Part shown: positions 16,863-25,538 of the stretch, piece by piece | Numbering within the stretch: position 1 is the first letter of the stretch | How the letters are laid out: each line of letters starts with the position of its first letter | Assembly (NCBI GenBank): GCA_944389025.1 | Contig: CALXKU010000002.1 | Location: forward strand, 62,001-126,000 | Reading direction: 5' to 3' | Source of the DNA: an uncultured Spirochaetaceae bacterium | GTDB taxonomy: Bacteria; Spirochaetota; Spirochaetia; Sphaerochaetales; Sphaerochaetaceae | DNA length: 64,000 nucleotides | Position numbers and translations under genes: made by a program | The notes under the pieces: model-generated | Told to the model about the DNA's origin: nothing | Databases searched by the model: none | The model's input: only the letters and a program-made list of their open reading frames with translations

Positions 16863-18799
16863 GCGTCAAGGAGCTCAATTGCCGCCTTATATATCTCCTC
16901 TTTGGTTGGAATCACATTCTTTTCAAGTTCCCTTGAAAATGGAATCGGCAAAGCTCTGGCAGAGATGAGGCGGATCTTTCTCCCCTCCGGTATATTCCTG
17001 CTTATAAGGCTTATGACGCTATCTCCGACACTGCCATTTTCGGGGGTGTCCTGGACTACAAGAATGCGCTGGAATCGGGAAGCGTACGAGATTATCGTCT
17101 CCTTATCAAGGGGACTGATGGTGGCAAGGTCGATATATGTCAGCCTGTCACGCAAAGCCTCTGTCGCTTTTTTCGCTGTATTGAACGCATGGGAATACCC
17201 GATAATGAGCAGCTCGTCCCCGCCTTCTCTGACAATCGCCTTTCCAAGGGGAAGGAAAGTGTTCCCGTCCCCTACATCCCCGACTTCATCGTAAAGCCCC
17301 TTATGCTCGAAAAAGAGCACCGGGTTGTTATCCCTGTTGGCGCTCTTAAGAAGAGCCTTAGCGCTATACGGGTCACTCGGAGCAACTACGATGAGGCCCG
17401 GCGTGTTGAGGAACATCGCCTCGATATTACCAGTATGCTGGCTTCCGTGCCCGGTTCCGCTTCCAATCGGAGAGCGGTATATAAGCGGGCAGTTAAGCTG
17501 CCCGGCCGACATGAAATACGTCTTTGCCGCATGGTTGATAAGAGGATCTGAGGCGAGGGTTGAGAAATCGGCGTACATGATCTCCACAATCGGATGAATG
17601 CCGAGCATGCTCGCCCCGATTGCAAGGGAGGTGAACCCCTCTTCCGACACGGGGGTCTCAAGCACTTTACCAGGATGTTTGAGATAGAGGTCCTTCGTCA
17701 CCCCAAAGCAGCCTCCGTAGAGTCCCACATCCTCACCCATGAGAAATGCCCTGTCATCCTCTTTCAATATCTCATCAATGGCTTCATAGATCGCACTTCT
17801 ATAGCTTGCTTTATGCGTTGCACCTTTAGTGTTCATAGAGACGGGAGATGGAGCGAATAGAAAACTGTCAAGCTCTCTCAGAGAGAGAGTCTCATCCTTC
17901 GAGGCTTCTGCTCTAACGTACGCCTCTTCCACCTCCTCTTCAACCTGCCTGGATATTGCCTCATAATCATCTGCAGTGATGACACCCTCGCCGATGAGGG
18001 CAGAAGAGTACAGGACGAGGGGGTCCTTCTTCCTCCACATCTCCTCTTCTTCCCTTGTACGGTATAAAAGCTTGTCGGATTTACTGTGTCCGCACATCCT
18101 GTAGGTACTTACCTCGATGAGAAAAGGTCTGCTGTTCTCAAGCATGTACTCCCTTGCCTCTTTCACGGTATCGCGGACAAGACGCACATCGTTACCATCA
18201 ATTCTGACATGCTTAATCGAATAGCCGGAGGCACGCTCTGCAAGATTGTCTGTGCTTATCGCATTCTTCTCAGAGGCACTCATTCCGTAATGGTTGTTCT
18301 CAAGATAGAAAAGTACCGGTATATTCCACACTGAGGCTATGTTCATCGCCTCATGAACAGCTCCTCGGCTTGTCGCCCCGTCTCCGAATATCGCGGCTGC
18401 GATGCTTCTCTGCCCTTTCCTCTTAAGTGCGAATGCCAGGCCGGCCGCAATTGGCACCCCTGAGCCAACAACAGCACTGCTTCCTGCGTTACATGTCGCT
18501 ATCTCCGTCATATGCATCGAGCCACCAAGACCCCTGCATACCCCGTATTTAGAGCCGAACATCTCTGAAAACATTCTATCAAGAGCTGTTCCTCGTGCGA
18601 TATTAAATCCATGACAGCGATGTGTGGGGACAATCCAGTCAGATTTATCAAGGCCGGCAATAAGTCCGACATGACTGGCTTCCTGACCAATACTCAGATG
18701 CGTAGTCCCGTAAAAGACACCTTCTTTAAACAGATCGGAAAGCTTTGCCTCAAAAAATCTTGAGCGAAGCATAGCTTTCAGTATTTCAACCTCATTCAC
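16859..18799 (-). CDS. Fused alpha-beta E1 component of a 2-oxoacid/acetoin-type dehydrogenase
   Basis: A 646-residue thiamine-diphosphate enzyme. Residues 1-320 are an E1 alpha domain with the ThDP motif GDGATSRGAVHEAMN starting at 139 and closing at LENNHYG. Residues about 330-646 are the E1 beta domain (FLMGEDVGLYGGCFGVTKDL; EIMYADF; VVQDTPENGS). The reaction would be decarboxylation of a 2-oxoacid or acetoin and transfer to a lipoyl E2, but no E2, E3 or lipoate gene is adjacent, so partners must lie elsewhere or the enzyme acts differently. Start GTG 18799 follows a GGAGG. It has its own promoter. Confidence 0.88.
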   Translation of the reverse strand: MNEVEILKAMLRSRFFEAKLSDLFKEGVFYGTTHLSIGQEASHVGLIAGLDKSDWIVPTHRCHGFNIARGTALDRMFSEMFGSKYGVCRGLGGSMHMTEIATCNAGSSAVVGSGVPIAAGLAFALKRKGQRSIAAAIFGDGATSRGAVHEAMNIASVWNIPVLFYLENNHYGMSASEKNAISTDNLAERASGYSIKHVRIDGNDVRLVRDTVKEAREYMLENSRPFLIEVSTYRMCGHSKSDKLLYRTREEEEMWRKKDPLVLYSSALIGEGVITADDYEAISRQVEEEVEEAYVRAEASKDETLSLRELDSFLFAPSPVSMNTKGATHKASYRSAIYEAIDEILKEDDRAFLMGEDVGLYGGCFGVTKDLYLKHPGKVLETPVSEEGFTSLAIGASMLGIHPIVEIMYADFSTLASDPLINHAAKTYFMSAGQLNCPLIYRSPIGSGTGHGSQHTGNIEAMFLNTPGLIVVAPSDPYSAKALLKSANRDNNPVLFFEHKGLYDEVGDVGDGNTFLPLGKAIVREGGDELLIIGYSHAFNTAKKATEALRDRLTYIDLATISPLDKETIISYASRFQRILVVQDTPENGSVGDSVISLISRNIPEGRKIRLISARALPIPFSRELEKNVIPTKEEIYKAAIELLDA

Positions 18800-18843
18800 C
18801 CCTAAGCCTCCAAGGATATCGAGTCCAATAAGCCTTATTTATG

Positions 18844-18872
18844 AGCATAGAAGCTAAAAGAGCCGCTGTCAA
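18844..18872 (-). promoter_or_regulatory. Promoter of the fused E1 gene
   Basis: TTGACA (18867-18872) and TATGCT (18844-18849) with a 17 bp spacer on the minus strand. The leader is about 37 nt and carries GGAGG. Confidence 0.8.
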
Positions 18873-18943
18873 TAAAGAAAAACCATACAGAGTGACTATT
18901 TTTGCACTCTTTGAGTAGAATCCCAGAAAAGAGAATCATGGAT

Positions 18944-20554
18944 TCAGACTCTGATAATCTCTTCCTTCCACCCTGTTATGTTTCTTTCCTCTGATGAGAA
19001 GTTTATCCCAAGAAGATGAATAACAGTCCCTTCCTTTGCATACTTCTCAAAGTATTTCTTCTCTTTTATCTGACTGAGTGCCTCATCCGCACTCTCATCG
19101 AGCTTCAGCTCTATTATGTAGATAACTCCCTTCCTTACCACGACGCTTACGTCCATCCGTCCTATGTTGGTCTTCTCCTCGGCTTCCACCTTATCAAAGC
19201 CAAGGAACATCAGCGCAGAGTAGAACGAGACTTGGAAGTTGTTCTCCTTATCCATGAACATGTCGTACGGTATGTTGACATATGCCTCACGGAACATCTT
19301 AATTATCCCCTCGGTGTCCCCCTCGGAGAAAGCTTTATAGAGATAGGGAAGCCTCTCCCCTCCGATCTTCAGCCCGTAGGTCCTCAAGACCTTTCCGTTC
19401 ATCGTGTCACTGACCTCCCTGTTGGGATAGCCGAGAATCATCTTGCCGTACTCGCTTCCTCTTATCGTGAGATAGCCGGCCTGAACGAGGTACGAGTACA
19501 CCGCCTCAGGATCCGGATTGGGTGAGAACGCCTCAGCCATGTTGAAGCTTGTTAAAGCCTGGTTGTATATGGAAAACGTGACATCCTCATGGAACAGCTC
19601 GGGGTTCCTGCTCACAATCTCATCTACAAGGCTCTGGGCTCCCGTCTCTATCCAGAAGTTCTCGAACGAGCATCCCCCTAAGAAGAACTTTCCGACTGAG
19701 ACAGGATTGTACATCGTTACATCATTCCTCAGGGAGAAGCGGTAGCCGTCGTAGAACTCCTTCATGCGGGTCCTGAAAGCTCTTCTCTCATTCTCATCAG
19801 CAACATTGTTATCTGAGAAGTATTTCTCCATGTACGGGGCAAAATAGTGGTCTATCTCATCATCAGTATAACCGCAGATAGCGGAAAACTTTGGATCTGA
19901 TGAGATATCTGTCAGATTGTTGAGCTTTGAGAAGATTGAAACATGCTGGAAGCGTGTAATGCCTGTTAGAAAGCAGAACCTTAGAGAGTTCTCCTCCACC
20001 TTGAGCGTCTCGTAAAACGCCTGGAGCATGTCCCTCATCTCTTCAAACTTTTCTTTTTCCTTAACACTCTGCATAAGGGGATAGTCATACTCGTCAATCA
20101 GGACAACTACCTTTTTCCCTGTCTTCCTGTATACGGCCCTTAATAGATTTGAAAAATAATAGAAAGGCTCCTCTATGGAGGTGTCAATCATGTCTTCAAC
20201 ATGGAAATACGAGGCCCATTTCATTACAAAGTCTAAAAGAAGCCTTGTATTCACTTTGTTCGAAGAAGCACGGAGATCATTCATGCTGAAGCGTATTACC
20301 GGATGCTCCTCGAAATCGTAACTGTCGTAGATGTATGTCCCTTTGAAGAGCTCCCTGTTCCCCTTGAATATGTTCTCAAGTGTGTCTATTAATAGACTCT
20401 TTCCGAATCTTCTAGGTCGGGAGAGAAAGAAATAAGTGCCCCTTCTTATAAGGGAGAGGATGTATTTCGTCTTATCGATATATAAGCCGTTAGATCTTAC
20501 TATCCATTCAAGCGAACTCTTATCTATTATTATTTCTTTCAGCTTCTCTTCCAT
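18944..20554 (-). CDS. AAA-ATPase-like / PD-(D/E)XK nuclease superfamily 9 protein, copy 1
   Basis: A 536-residue protein. The N-terminal AAA-ATPase-like domain (PF09820 type) starts with YIDKTKYI and has a P-loop RPRRFGKSLL. The C-terminal PD-(D/E)XK-like domain has GRMDVSVVV ... IIELKLDESADEALSQI, so Asp, ELK and Gln are all present. These proteins are heavily duplicated in gut bacteria and spirochaetes, and their role is not established. The downstream edge has no clear terminator. It is leaderless: TGC-TATATT then six bases to ATG. It is a close paralogue of the next gene, with blocks near identical even at DNA level. Confidence 0.8.
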   Translation of the reverse strand: MEEKLKEIIIDKSSLEWIVRSNGLYIDKTKYILSLIRRGTYFFLSRPRRFGKSLLIDTLENIFKGNRELFKGTYIYDSYDFEEHPVIRFSMNDLRASSNKVNTRLLLDFVMKWASYFHVEDMIDTSIEEPFYYFSNLLRAVYRKTGKKVVVLIDEYDYPLMQSVKEKEKFEEMRDMLQAFYETLKVEENSLRFCFLTGITRFQHVSIFSKLNNLTDISSDPKFSAICGYTDDEIDHYFAPYMEKYFSDNNVADENERRAFRTRMKEFYDGYRFSLRNDVTMYNPVSVGKFFLGGCSFENFWIETGAQSLVDEIVSRNPELFHEDVTFSIYNQALTSFNMAEAFSPNPDPEAVYSYLVQAGYLTIRGSEYGKMILGYPNREVSDTMNGKVLRTYGLKIGGERLPYLYKAFSEGDTEGIIKMFREAYVNIPYDMFMDKENNFQVSFYSALMFLGFDKVEAEEKTNIGRMDVSVVVRKGVIYIIELKLDESADEALSQIKEKKYFEKYAKEGTVIHLLGINFSSEERNITGWKEEIIRV

Positions 20555-20560
20555 ATCATC

Positions 20561-20569
20561 AATATAGCA
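20561..20569 (-). promoter_or_regulatory. Extended -10 of copy 1 (leaderless)
   Basis: On the minus strand TGC-TATATT is followed by six bases (GATGAT) and the ATG at 20554. The same core stands before copy 2. Confidence 0.5.
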
Positions 20570-20585
20570 TATTTTCTGGAGGTTA

Positions 20586-22196
20586 TCAGAGAGTAAGCAC
20601 CTCTTCCTTCCAATCTGTTATATTCCTCTCAGCAGATGAGAAGTTTATACCAAGAAGATGAATGACAGCACCATCTTTTGCATACTTCTCGTAGTATTTC
20701 TTCTCTTTTATCTGGCTCAGGGCCTCATCTGCACTCTTATCCAGTTTGAGTTCGATTATGTAATACACCCCGCTCTTAACATTCACCGTGATATCTATCC
20801 TTCCGACATTCGTGACATCCTCGGCAACCGCCTGTGCGCACATGCCCAGTGCTGAGAAGACGGCTATCTGGAACCCCTTCTCCCTGTCCAGCGTCAGCTG
20901 GTAAGGATAGCTCGTGAACGAGTTGTACAGCACCTTGATGATCCCTGCGGTATCCTCATTCAGAAGTGCCTTCCTCAACGCGGCTACCCGCTCCGATTCG
21001 AACTCCACCCCGTATGTCGTGAGCACCGCGGCATCCATCGCATCCCTCACCTCCTCGTTCGGATACGAGAGTATGTAATCGCCGGCTTCCGACCCCACTA
21101 TCGTGAGATATCCGGCCTGCATAAGATACGAGAGCACGTATCCCCTATCCGGCATCTCTGAAAACACCTTCCTCATCTCGAACCTGTTCGCCTTGGATAT
21201 CGGTACGGAGAACTCATCATCCTTCCTGAAAAGAGAGGCGTTCCTCTCCACTATCTCGTTCACAAGGCTCTGCATACCCGTCTCTATCCAGTAGTTCTTA
21301 AAGCGGCATCCTCCTATGAAGAACCTTCCAATGGATACAGGGTTGTACATCGTAACCGGATTATCGAAAGAGAAGCGGTAGCCGTCATAGAACTCCTTAA
21401 TGCGGGTCCTGAAAGCTCTTCTCGCTTCATCATCAGCAACATTGTTATCTGAGAAATACTTCTCCATGTACGGGGCAAAGTAATGGTCTATCTCTGAATC
21501 GGTGTATCCGCAGATTGCTGCGTACTCAGGATCGGTTGAGATGTCTGTCAGGTTATTGAGCTTCGAGAATATTGATACGTGCTGGAAGCGCGTAACTCCT
21601 GTAAGGAAGCAGAAGCATATGTTCTCTTCTTCCGCCTTGAATATGTTATAGAATGTCGCAAGCTCATCCCGTATCTCATCCAAGGCATCTCCATGGATGT
21701 TCTCCATAAGCGGGTAGTCGTACTCGTCAACGAGGACAACGACCTTCTTGCCATATCTTCCGCAAGCAGCTCTTATAAGGGATGAAAGATAGTCGGATGA
21801 TGTCGGAACCGAAAGATCCATCTCATCATAGACATTAAGAGCTTTCCCGATATTCTCTATCTGCTTCATCATCTGCAAGGAGACGGTCTTCTCATCATGC
21901 TTGTTCACGTTTATCATGTTGAGCCTTATTATCGGATGCTCCTCGAAATCGTAATTGTCGTAGATGTATGTCCCCTTGAAGAGTTCCCTGTTCCCCTTGA
22001 ATATGTTCTCAAGGGTGTCTATCAATAGACTCTTTCCGAATCTTCTAGGGCGGGAGAGAAACCAGTACTTGGACGGACTTCCTTTCCTCAGCATCTTATA
22101 AAGATACTCCGTTTTATCGATATAAAGATATCCGTCCTCTATAAGCTCTCTGAATGACTTCGAATCCGTTGCTATGTATTTCAGTTTCTCTTCCAT
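20586..22196 (-). CDS. AAA-ATPase-like / PD-(D/E)XK nuclease superfamily 9 protein, copy 2
   Basis: A 536-residue tandem paralogue of the neighbouring gene, same length and order. P-loop RPRRFGKSLL, then IIELKLDKSADEALSQI with GRIDITVNV as the nuclease-like core. Segments such as RFQHVSIFSKLNNLTDIS, HYFAPYMEKYFSDNNVAD and FYDGYRFS are nearly identical between copies, while the regions between (about residues 60-160 and 290-460) differ strongly. The mosaic suggests recombination between copies or selection on variable parts. It is leaderless with TGC-TATATT. The Rpn gene upstream is in the same orientation. Confidence 0.8.
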   Translation of the reverse strand: MEEKLKYIATDSKSFRELIEDGYLYIDKTEYLYKMLRKGSPSKYWFLSRPRRFGKSLLIDTLENIFKGNRELFKGTYIYDNYDFEEHPIIRLNMINVNKHDEKTVSLQMMKQIENIGKALNVYDEMDLSVPTSSDYLSSLIRAACGRYGKKVVVLVDEYDYPLMENIHGDALDEIRDELATFYNIFKAEEENICFCFLTGVTRFQHVSIFSKLNNLTDISTDPEYAAICGYTDSEIDHYFAPYMEKYFSDNNVADDEARRAFRTRIKEFYDGYRFSFDNPVTMYNPVSIGRFFIGGCRFKNYWIETGMQSLVNEIVERNASLFRKDDEFSVPISKANRFEMRKVFSEMPDRGYVLSYLMQAGYLTIVGSEAGDYILSYPNEEVRDAMDAAVLTTYGVEFESERVAALRKALLNEDTAGIIKVLYNSFTSYPYQLTLDREKGFQIAVFSALGMCAQAVAEDVTNVGRIDITVNVKSGVYYIIELKLDKSADEALSQIKEKKYYEKYAKDGAVIHLLGINFSSAERNITDWKEEVLTL

Positions 22197-22202
22197 GTTA
22201 TC

Positions 22203-22211
22203 AATATAGCA
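22203..22211 (-). promoter_or_regulatory. Extended -10 of copy 2 (leaderless)
   Basis: TGC-TATATT on the minus strand with six bases (GATAAC) to ATG 22196. Almost the same promoter as copy 1, so duplication probably included it. Confidence 0.5.
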
Positions 22212-22239
22212 TAAAACTTTGTAATATTTCTAAATGCAT

Positions 22240-23133
22240 TCAGATTTTTAGACCAGCGTTTTCAGCAATCTTATATACTTCAGAAAGAGAGAGTCCAAAA
22301 CTTCTAGCAATATCATCTGGTGTTGCTATTCCGTTTTTCAATACAATACCGATTGCATCATCGCGGCCCTGCTCCAGACCTTTTTCCATTCCCTTTTTCA
22401 TGATTCTCTCACTGTAGTTATCAAATGTCATATGTCCAGCCTCCGTGTTCTTGACCTCTCCAACTGCCTCCTTTAGAGGATCGTCATGCATCTCTTCATA
22501 TTCCCTGCACCTGATATTATACATCATTCTTCCCATGTCATCCTCCCCTTCGTAATTGATGTTCACCTCGTGCCTCTCATATGACCAGTCAGTGACCATC
22601 CCGTCCTGGTCTTTGAGGCGTGAGGTGTAGACGGCCTTCCCTCTCCCGTACCTGTCTCCGGCTATCAGCCAGATCGATGTGAATGATGGAAGGGATGAGT
22701 ACTTCTCTCCCTTTGCAAGGAATGCTATGTCGAAAGAGCTTTCGTACATCCTCACCCTCTTTGATAGATCTTCATCCATGCTGTTCTGCATCTCGAAGTT
22801 GATGAACCCTCCATCACTCTCCTCTGCCAGCGCGTCCATTATCACGGAGTGCCCGAGGTTCCTTATCTCGTGCTGGGTAAGGACGCGAACTATCTCCACC
22901 TTCCTTCCCGTTATCGTGCTTGCGAGGTAGCTTGCAGCCTTCTGGCTCTTCTCCATTACAATCTTGAAAAGGGCGTCGCTGCATAGGCTCATGTGCTTAA
23001 GCTCCTCGAGAGCGGTCGCGGATACCTCCTTCGTAAAATACTCATCCCCGCTATCTCTAAGCATCGTCTCCGCCCTTGGATATGACGGCATGAAAGAGAA
23101 CCGGATAACGGAATATCTTTCCTCTCCATTCAT
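22240..23133 (-). CDS. Rpn-family PD-(D/E)XK recombination-promoting nuclease/putative transposase
   Basis: A 297-residue protein of the PF12784 type. The N-terminal DALFKIVM with the downstream GFINFEMQNSMDEDLSKRV matches the PD-(D/E)XK core (E in EMQ) of Rpn proteins, and the middle SFTSIWLIAGD is characteristic. The C-terminus has a helical GMEKGLEQGRDDAI stretch and an HTH-like tail (ATPDDIARSFGLSLSEVYKIAENAG). Rpn proteins promote recombination and some act in defence. Start ATG 23133 follows AGGAGG. It is not a standard transposase, and no terminal repeats are seen. Confidence 0.8.
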   Translation of the reverse strand: MNGEERYSVIRFSFMPSYPRAETMLRDSGDEYFTKEVSATALEELKHMSLCSDALFKIVMEKSQKAASYLASTITGRKVEIVRVLTQHEIRNLGHSVIMDALAEESDGGFINFEMQNSMDEDLSKRVRMYESSFDIAFLAKGEKYSSLPSFTSIWLIAGDRYGRGKAVYTSRLKDQDGMVTDWSYERHEVNINYEGEDDMGRMMYNIRCREYEEMHDDPLKEAVGEVKNTEAGHMTFDNYSERIMKKGMEKGLEQGRDDAIGIVLKNGIATPDDIARSFGLSLSEVYKIAENAGLKI

Positions 23134-23216
23134 ATTTTGTTTCCTCCTCTCATATGAATACAAGAAAGGGGCGTTTTGTTAAATTGAGATGTAAATGAAA
23201 GAAAAAATGTCTGCTA

Positions 23217-23867
23217 TCAAACCGTAGTGACGTTTACCACGATTTCACCCTCGTACTGTCCTTCCGTGAAACCTGTCACAGCATCGCCTTTATCATCCTT
23301 GCGAGTAGGAGCATTGAGAGTCAGCTCAATATCAAAGTTCTTCGATATTCCGGAAGATGCTTTCACTGTTTCGCTTTTAATAAGTTGAAGAGTACGTTTT
23401 TCTTCAGAGACCTTAGATGAAATCTTACTGTCACTACCATCACTGGCATCACTGAAACTCAACAATATATTACCAGACGAATCTCCGTCCCTTTCAGAAA
23501 CGGAAACAGAATAATTCAAACCTATTTCCTCTTTCTCCTTATGATGAAGCATGAAATCTTCTGTCTCCCCATTTCCATAATTCTCAGTCGAACTTGCGAA
23601 TATAAGATCGACATTGAAAGTCCCCACATCATACATATGACAAGTAAAACCGAGTTCCGCGGTAGCCTTAGGTGGGGTGCCAGAAACAAGGGAGAATGTC
23701 ACCTCTTCAGAAAGACGGTTATCACTTCCGTATGAAGTGAAATAGTAGTCGGTGACACCCGGGCGAGTCAGAACAAGATCAAAACTTCCAAATGATATCT
23801 CTGTCGCTGTAATAATAGTCGAATTCAGCAGAGCGACAATGAAAGTAAAATAGAGAAGCTTTTTCAT
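23217..23867 (-). CDS. Exported beta-rich putative pilus subunit (last gene of the cluster)
   Basis: A 216-residue protein with a signal peptide (LLYFTFIVALLNSTIITA). The mature part is nearly all strand-like with many Ser/Thr/Glu; one Cys (LGFTCHMYD). The end GQYEGEIVVNVTTV has the G-x-Y plus alternating-hydrophobic pattern shared by the sister genes, like the closing strand of chaperone-usher pilins. It lacks the IGFS/YW motifs of four other members. The start overlaps the previous stop (TAATG). No hairpin terminator was found downstream, only a short T run. Confidence 0.6.
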   Translation of the reverse strand: MKKLLYFTFIVALLNSTIITATEISFGSFDLVLTRPGVTDYYFTSYGSDNRLSEEVTFSLVSGTPPKATAELGFTCHMYDVGTFNVDLIFASSTENYGNGETEDFMLHHKEKEEIGLNYSVSVSERDGDSSGNILLSFSDASDGSDSKISSKVSEEKRTLQLIKSETVKASSGISKNFDIELTLNAPTRKDDKGDAVTGFTEGQYEGEIVVNVTTV

Positions 23868-24385
23868 TATTTCGCCTCCAGAGCGATTGTAATGGTCCCT
23901 GTGTACTCCGATGTTGATTTGATAGCCTCCACCGGTACGAAGAAATTGAACTCGAAATTATACGTGCGAGGCATTTCATAACTTGTTTCCGACTCTTCAA
24001 AAAATTTCTCTACTGATTCAGAGCTCGCTCCAACTCCCTTAAAGGATGATGTATTACTTCCTGAGTTCGTATACCCGATCATATTTGTTTTATTTCTAAG
24101 CGGGGTTGCCTTTGAGATTTTAACCCTTACAGGATAGGTCGTGAACAGCTGAAGATACATGTAGAAAGGCCCTGTCGTATAACTAGAGAAATCGGAACTG
24201 ACAGAGAAAGTCACGGTTTCAAGTTCTGTATCAGGTTCCATTGAGCCACTTACACGACTTGTCGAGAATCCAATATTGTGGGTCCTTCCAGAGGTGAATC
24301 CAACAGGAACTCTCGCCTTGATATCAGCAAAGAGTGAGAATGATACAAAGATAATGATTATAATGAACAATAATATCTTCTTCAT
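23867..24385 (-). CDS. Exported putative pilus subunit (IGFS-motif protein)
   Basis: 172 residues. Signal peptide with a strongly hydrophobic core (KKILLFIIIIIFVSFSLFA). After it comes VPVGFTSGRTHNIGFS, with IGFS at 38-41 and STSRV directly after, the motif shared with two neighbours. The C-terminus SEYTGTITIALEAK gives the Y-x-G closing strand. No cysteine. The start ATG overlaps the upstream stop (TAATG), so it is coupled. Function is inferred from context and shape only; no catalytic motif is seen. Confidence 0.6.
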   Translation of the reverse strand: MKKILLFIIIIIFVSFSLFADIKARVPVGFTSGRTHNIGFSTSRVSGSMEPDTELETVTFSVSSDFSSYTTGPFYMYLQLFTTYPVRVKISKATPLRNKTNMIGYTNSGSNTSSFKGVGASSESVEKFFEESETSYEMPRTYNFEFNFFVPVEAIKSTSEYTGTITIALEAK

Positions 24386-24948
24386 TACTTCGCCCTCAGA
24401 GTCAGGATGAGATTCCTGTTATAGGCCTCAGCCTTGTAATTAAGAAAATCTTCCTGCTTAATTGATGCTTCAACAATGATTCTCTTACTGTTGATATCCT
24501 GGATTGTTGAGCTTTCTTTAGTATGTAAGACAGCATTAGCAGTATTGCTATCAGTACTGGCTAGGAGTGTACCCTTCTTATCATTCTTATTCTGATCATA
24601 CATCCAAGCATTCCATACAATCTTATCTTCCGTGTCCGTCTTAGAGAAAGACAAGCTCAGTTCCAGCTCCAAAGGTGAGACGATGCGCCAGTAAACCCAC
24701 GATGTACTGTTTACCGCTGTTATCTCTTGATTCTCATCGTAAGGCGAAGAGCTCAGATAAATCTGACTAAGGGAAGAAACGCTTCCTGTCGTCGCTGTTA
24801 CCTGTCCGCTTGAGAATCCGATATCATAGCGCTCTATCCCTTCTGGATTCAATGAAAGATTCAGCACTGTACCCTTGCCCAAGGATGCAGAGAAAACAAA
24901 AGAAAGAGAGAGTATGAAAATGATTGCAATTAAAACAAATCTCTTCAC
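24385..24948 (-). CDS. Exported putative pilus subunit (IGFS/YW family)
   Basis: 187 residues with signal peptide. IGFS at 43-46 and YWRI at 86-89 align with the 26207 and 25539 proteins. The first strand LNLSLNPEG also fits LTVTFDPSA and LDVTLDLTD of those two. The end LNYKAEAYNRNLILTLRAK is a looser version of the closing strand, with no G-x-Y core. The start is GTG overlapping the upstream TGA (GTGA), with GGAGGGG nearby as Shine-Dalgarno. No Cys. Probably a minor subunit. Confidence 0.6.
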   Translation of the reverse strand: MKRFVLIAIIFILSLSFVFSASLGKGTVLNLSLNPEGIERYDIGFSSGQVTATTGSVSSLSQIYLSSSPYDENQEITAVNSTSWVYWRIVSPLELELSLSFSKTDTEDKIVWNAWMYDQNKNDKKGTLLASTDSNTANAVLHTKESSTIQDINSKRIIVEASIKQEDFLNYKAEAYNRNLILTLRAK

Positions 24949-25511
24949 TCCATCCCCTCCGTCTTTATCGTAATCGCCGTGCTATATGTTCCTTCTTCAA
25001 GCATCAGTATGCTCTCGGTCTCCAGTTCGAAAAGAATATCCTTTGATGACGAGATCCCATGTTCAGAAGGTATATGCGTGTGGAACACTTTGGCATCATC
25101 GTATGAATTTTTATCAATAATTGTGGTCCATGAATCGCCGTTCTTCATTTTAAGCGTCCAATGAAGCTCATTCCCGTCATCTCTTTTCATAGAACCATAC
25201 ACCGTAGAAGATATCGATACATTCACCGTATCCTTGGATGTGATTCCTATGGTCGCATAAAACTGCTTAGAGGCCCTCATTCCATCACGCTTAAGAGAAA
25301 GCGCACTCAGCTCACCATCCACCTTATTTCCATTCTCATCAACACCATGGAAGGTGTATGAAGGAGAGAATGGAATCTCTACTGTTCCAAGATCCCACAC
25401 GACAGGAATGCTTCTCGAGACCGGAAGCACAGACAAAGTCGCAGGTTCATCCGCAGCATGAATCTGTACTCCGATAGTAAATAGCAGGATCAGGAACAGT
25501 AGTCTTCTCAT
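24945..25511 (-). CDS. Exported putative pilus subunit
   Basis: 188 residues from ATG 25511 (an in-frame TTG three codons earlier is possible; the local GGAT favours ATG). Signal peptide RRLLFLILLFTIGVQIHA. The body has a PVVWDLGTVEIPFSPSYTF segment and many strands, no Cys. The end EEGTYSTAITIKTEGME carries the G-x-Y closing strand. It does not share IGFS. It is separated by 27 bp from the preceding gene and overlaps the following start. The role is inferred from membership of the cluster. Confidence 0.55.
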   Translation of the reverse strand: MRRLLFLILLFTIGVQIHAADEPATLSVLPVSRSIPVVWDLGTVEIPFSPSYTFHGVDENGNKVDGELSALSLKRDGMRASKQFYATIGITSKDTVNVSISSTVYGSMKRDDGNELHWTLKMKNGDSWTTIIDKNSYDDAKVFHTHIPSEHGISSSKDILFELETESILMLEEGTYSTAITIKTEGME

Positions 25512-25538
25512 TTTATCCAAATGATATAGATATCATCC

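Noticed and set aside
22240-23133. Mobile element based on the Rpn/putative transposase label
   Set aside because: No terminal inverted repeats or target duplications were seen, and Rpn proteins are not classic transposases.
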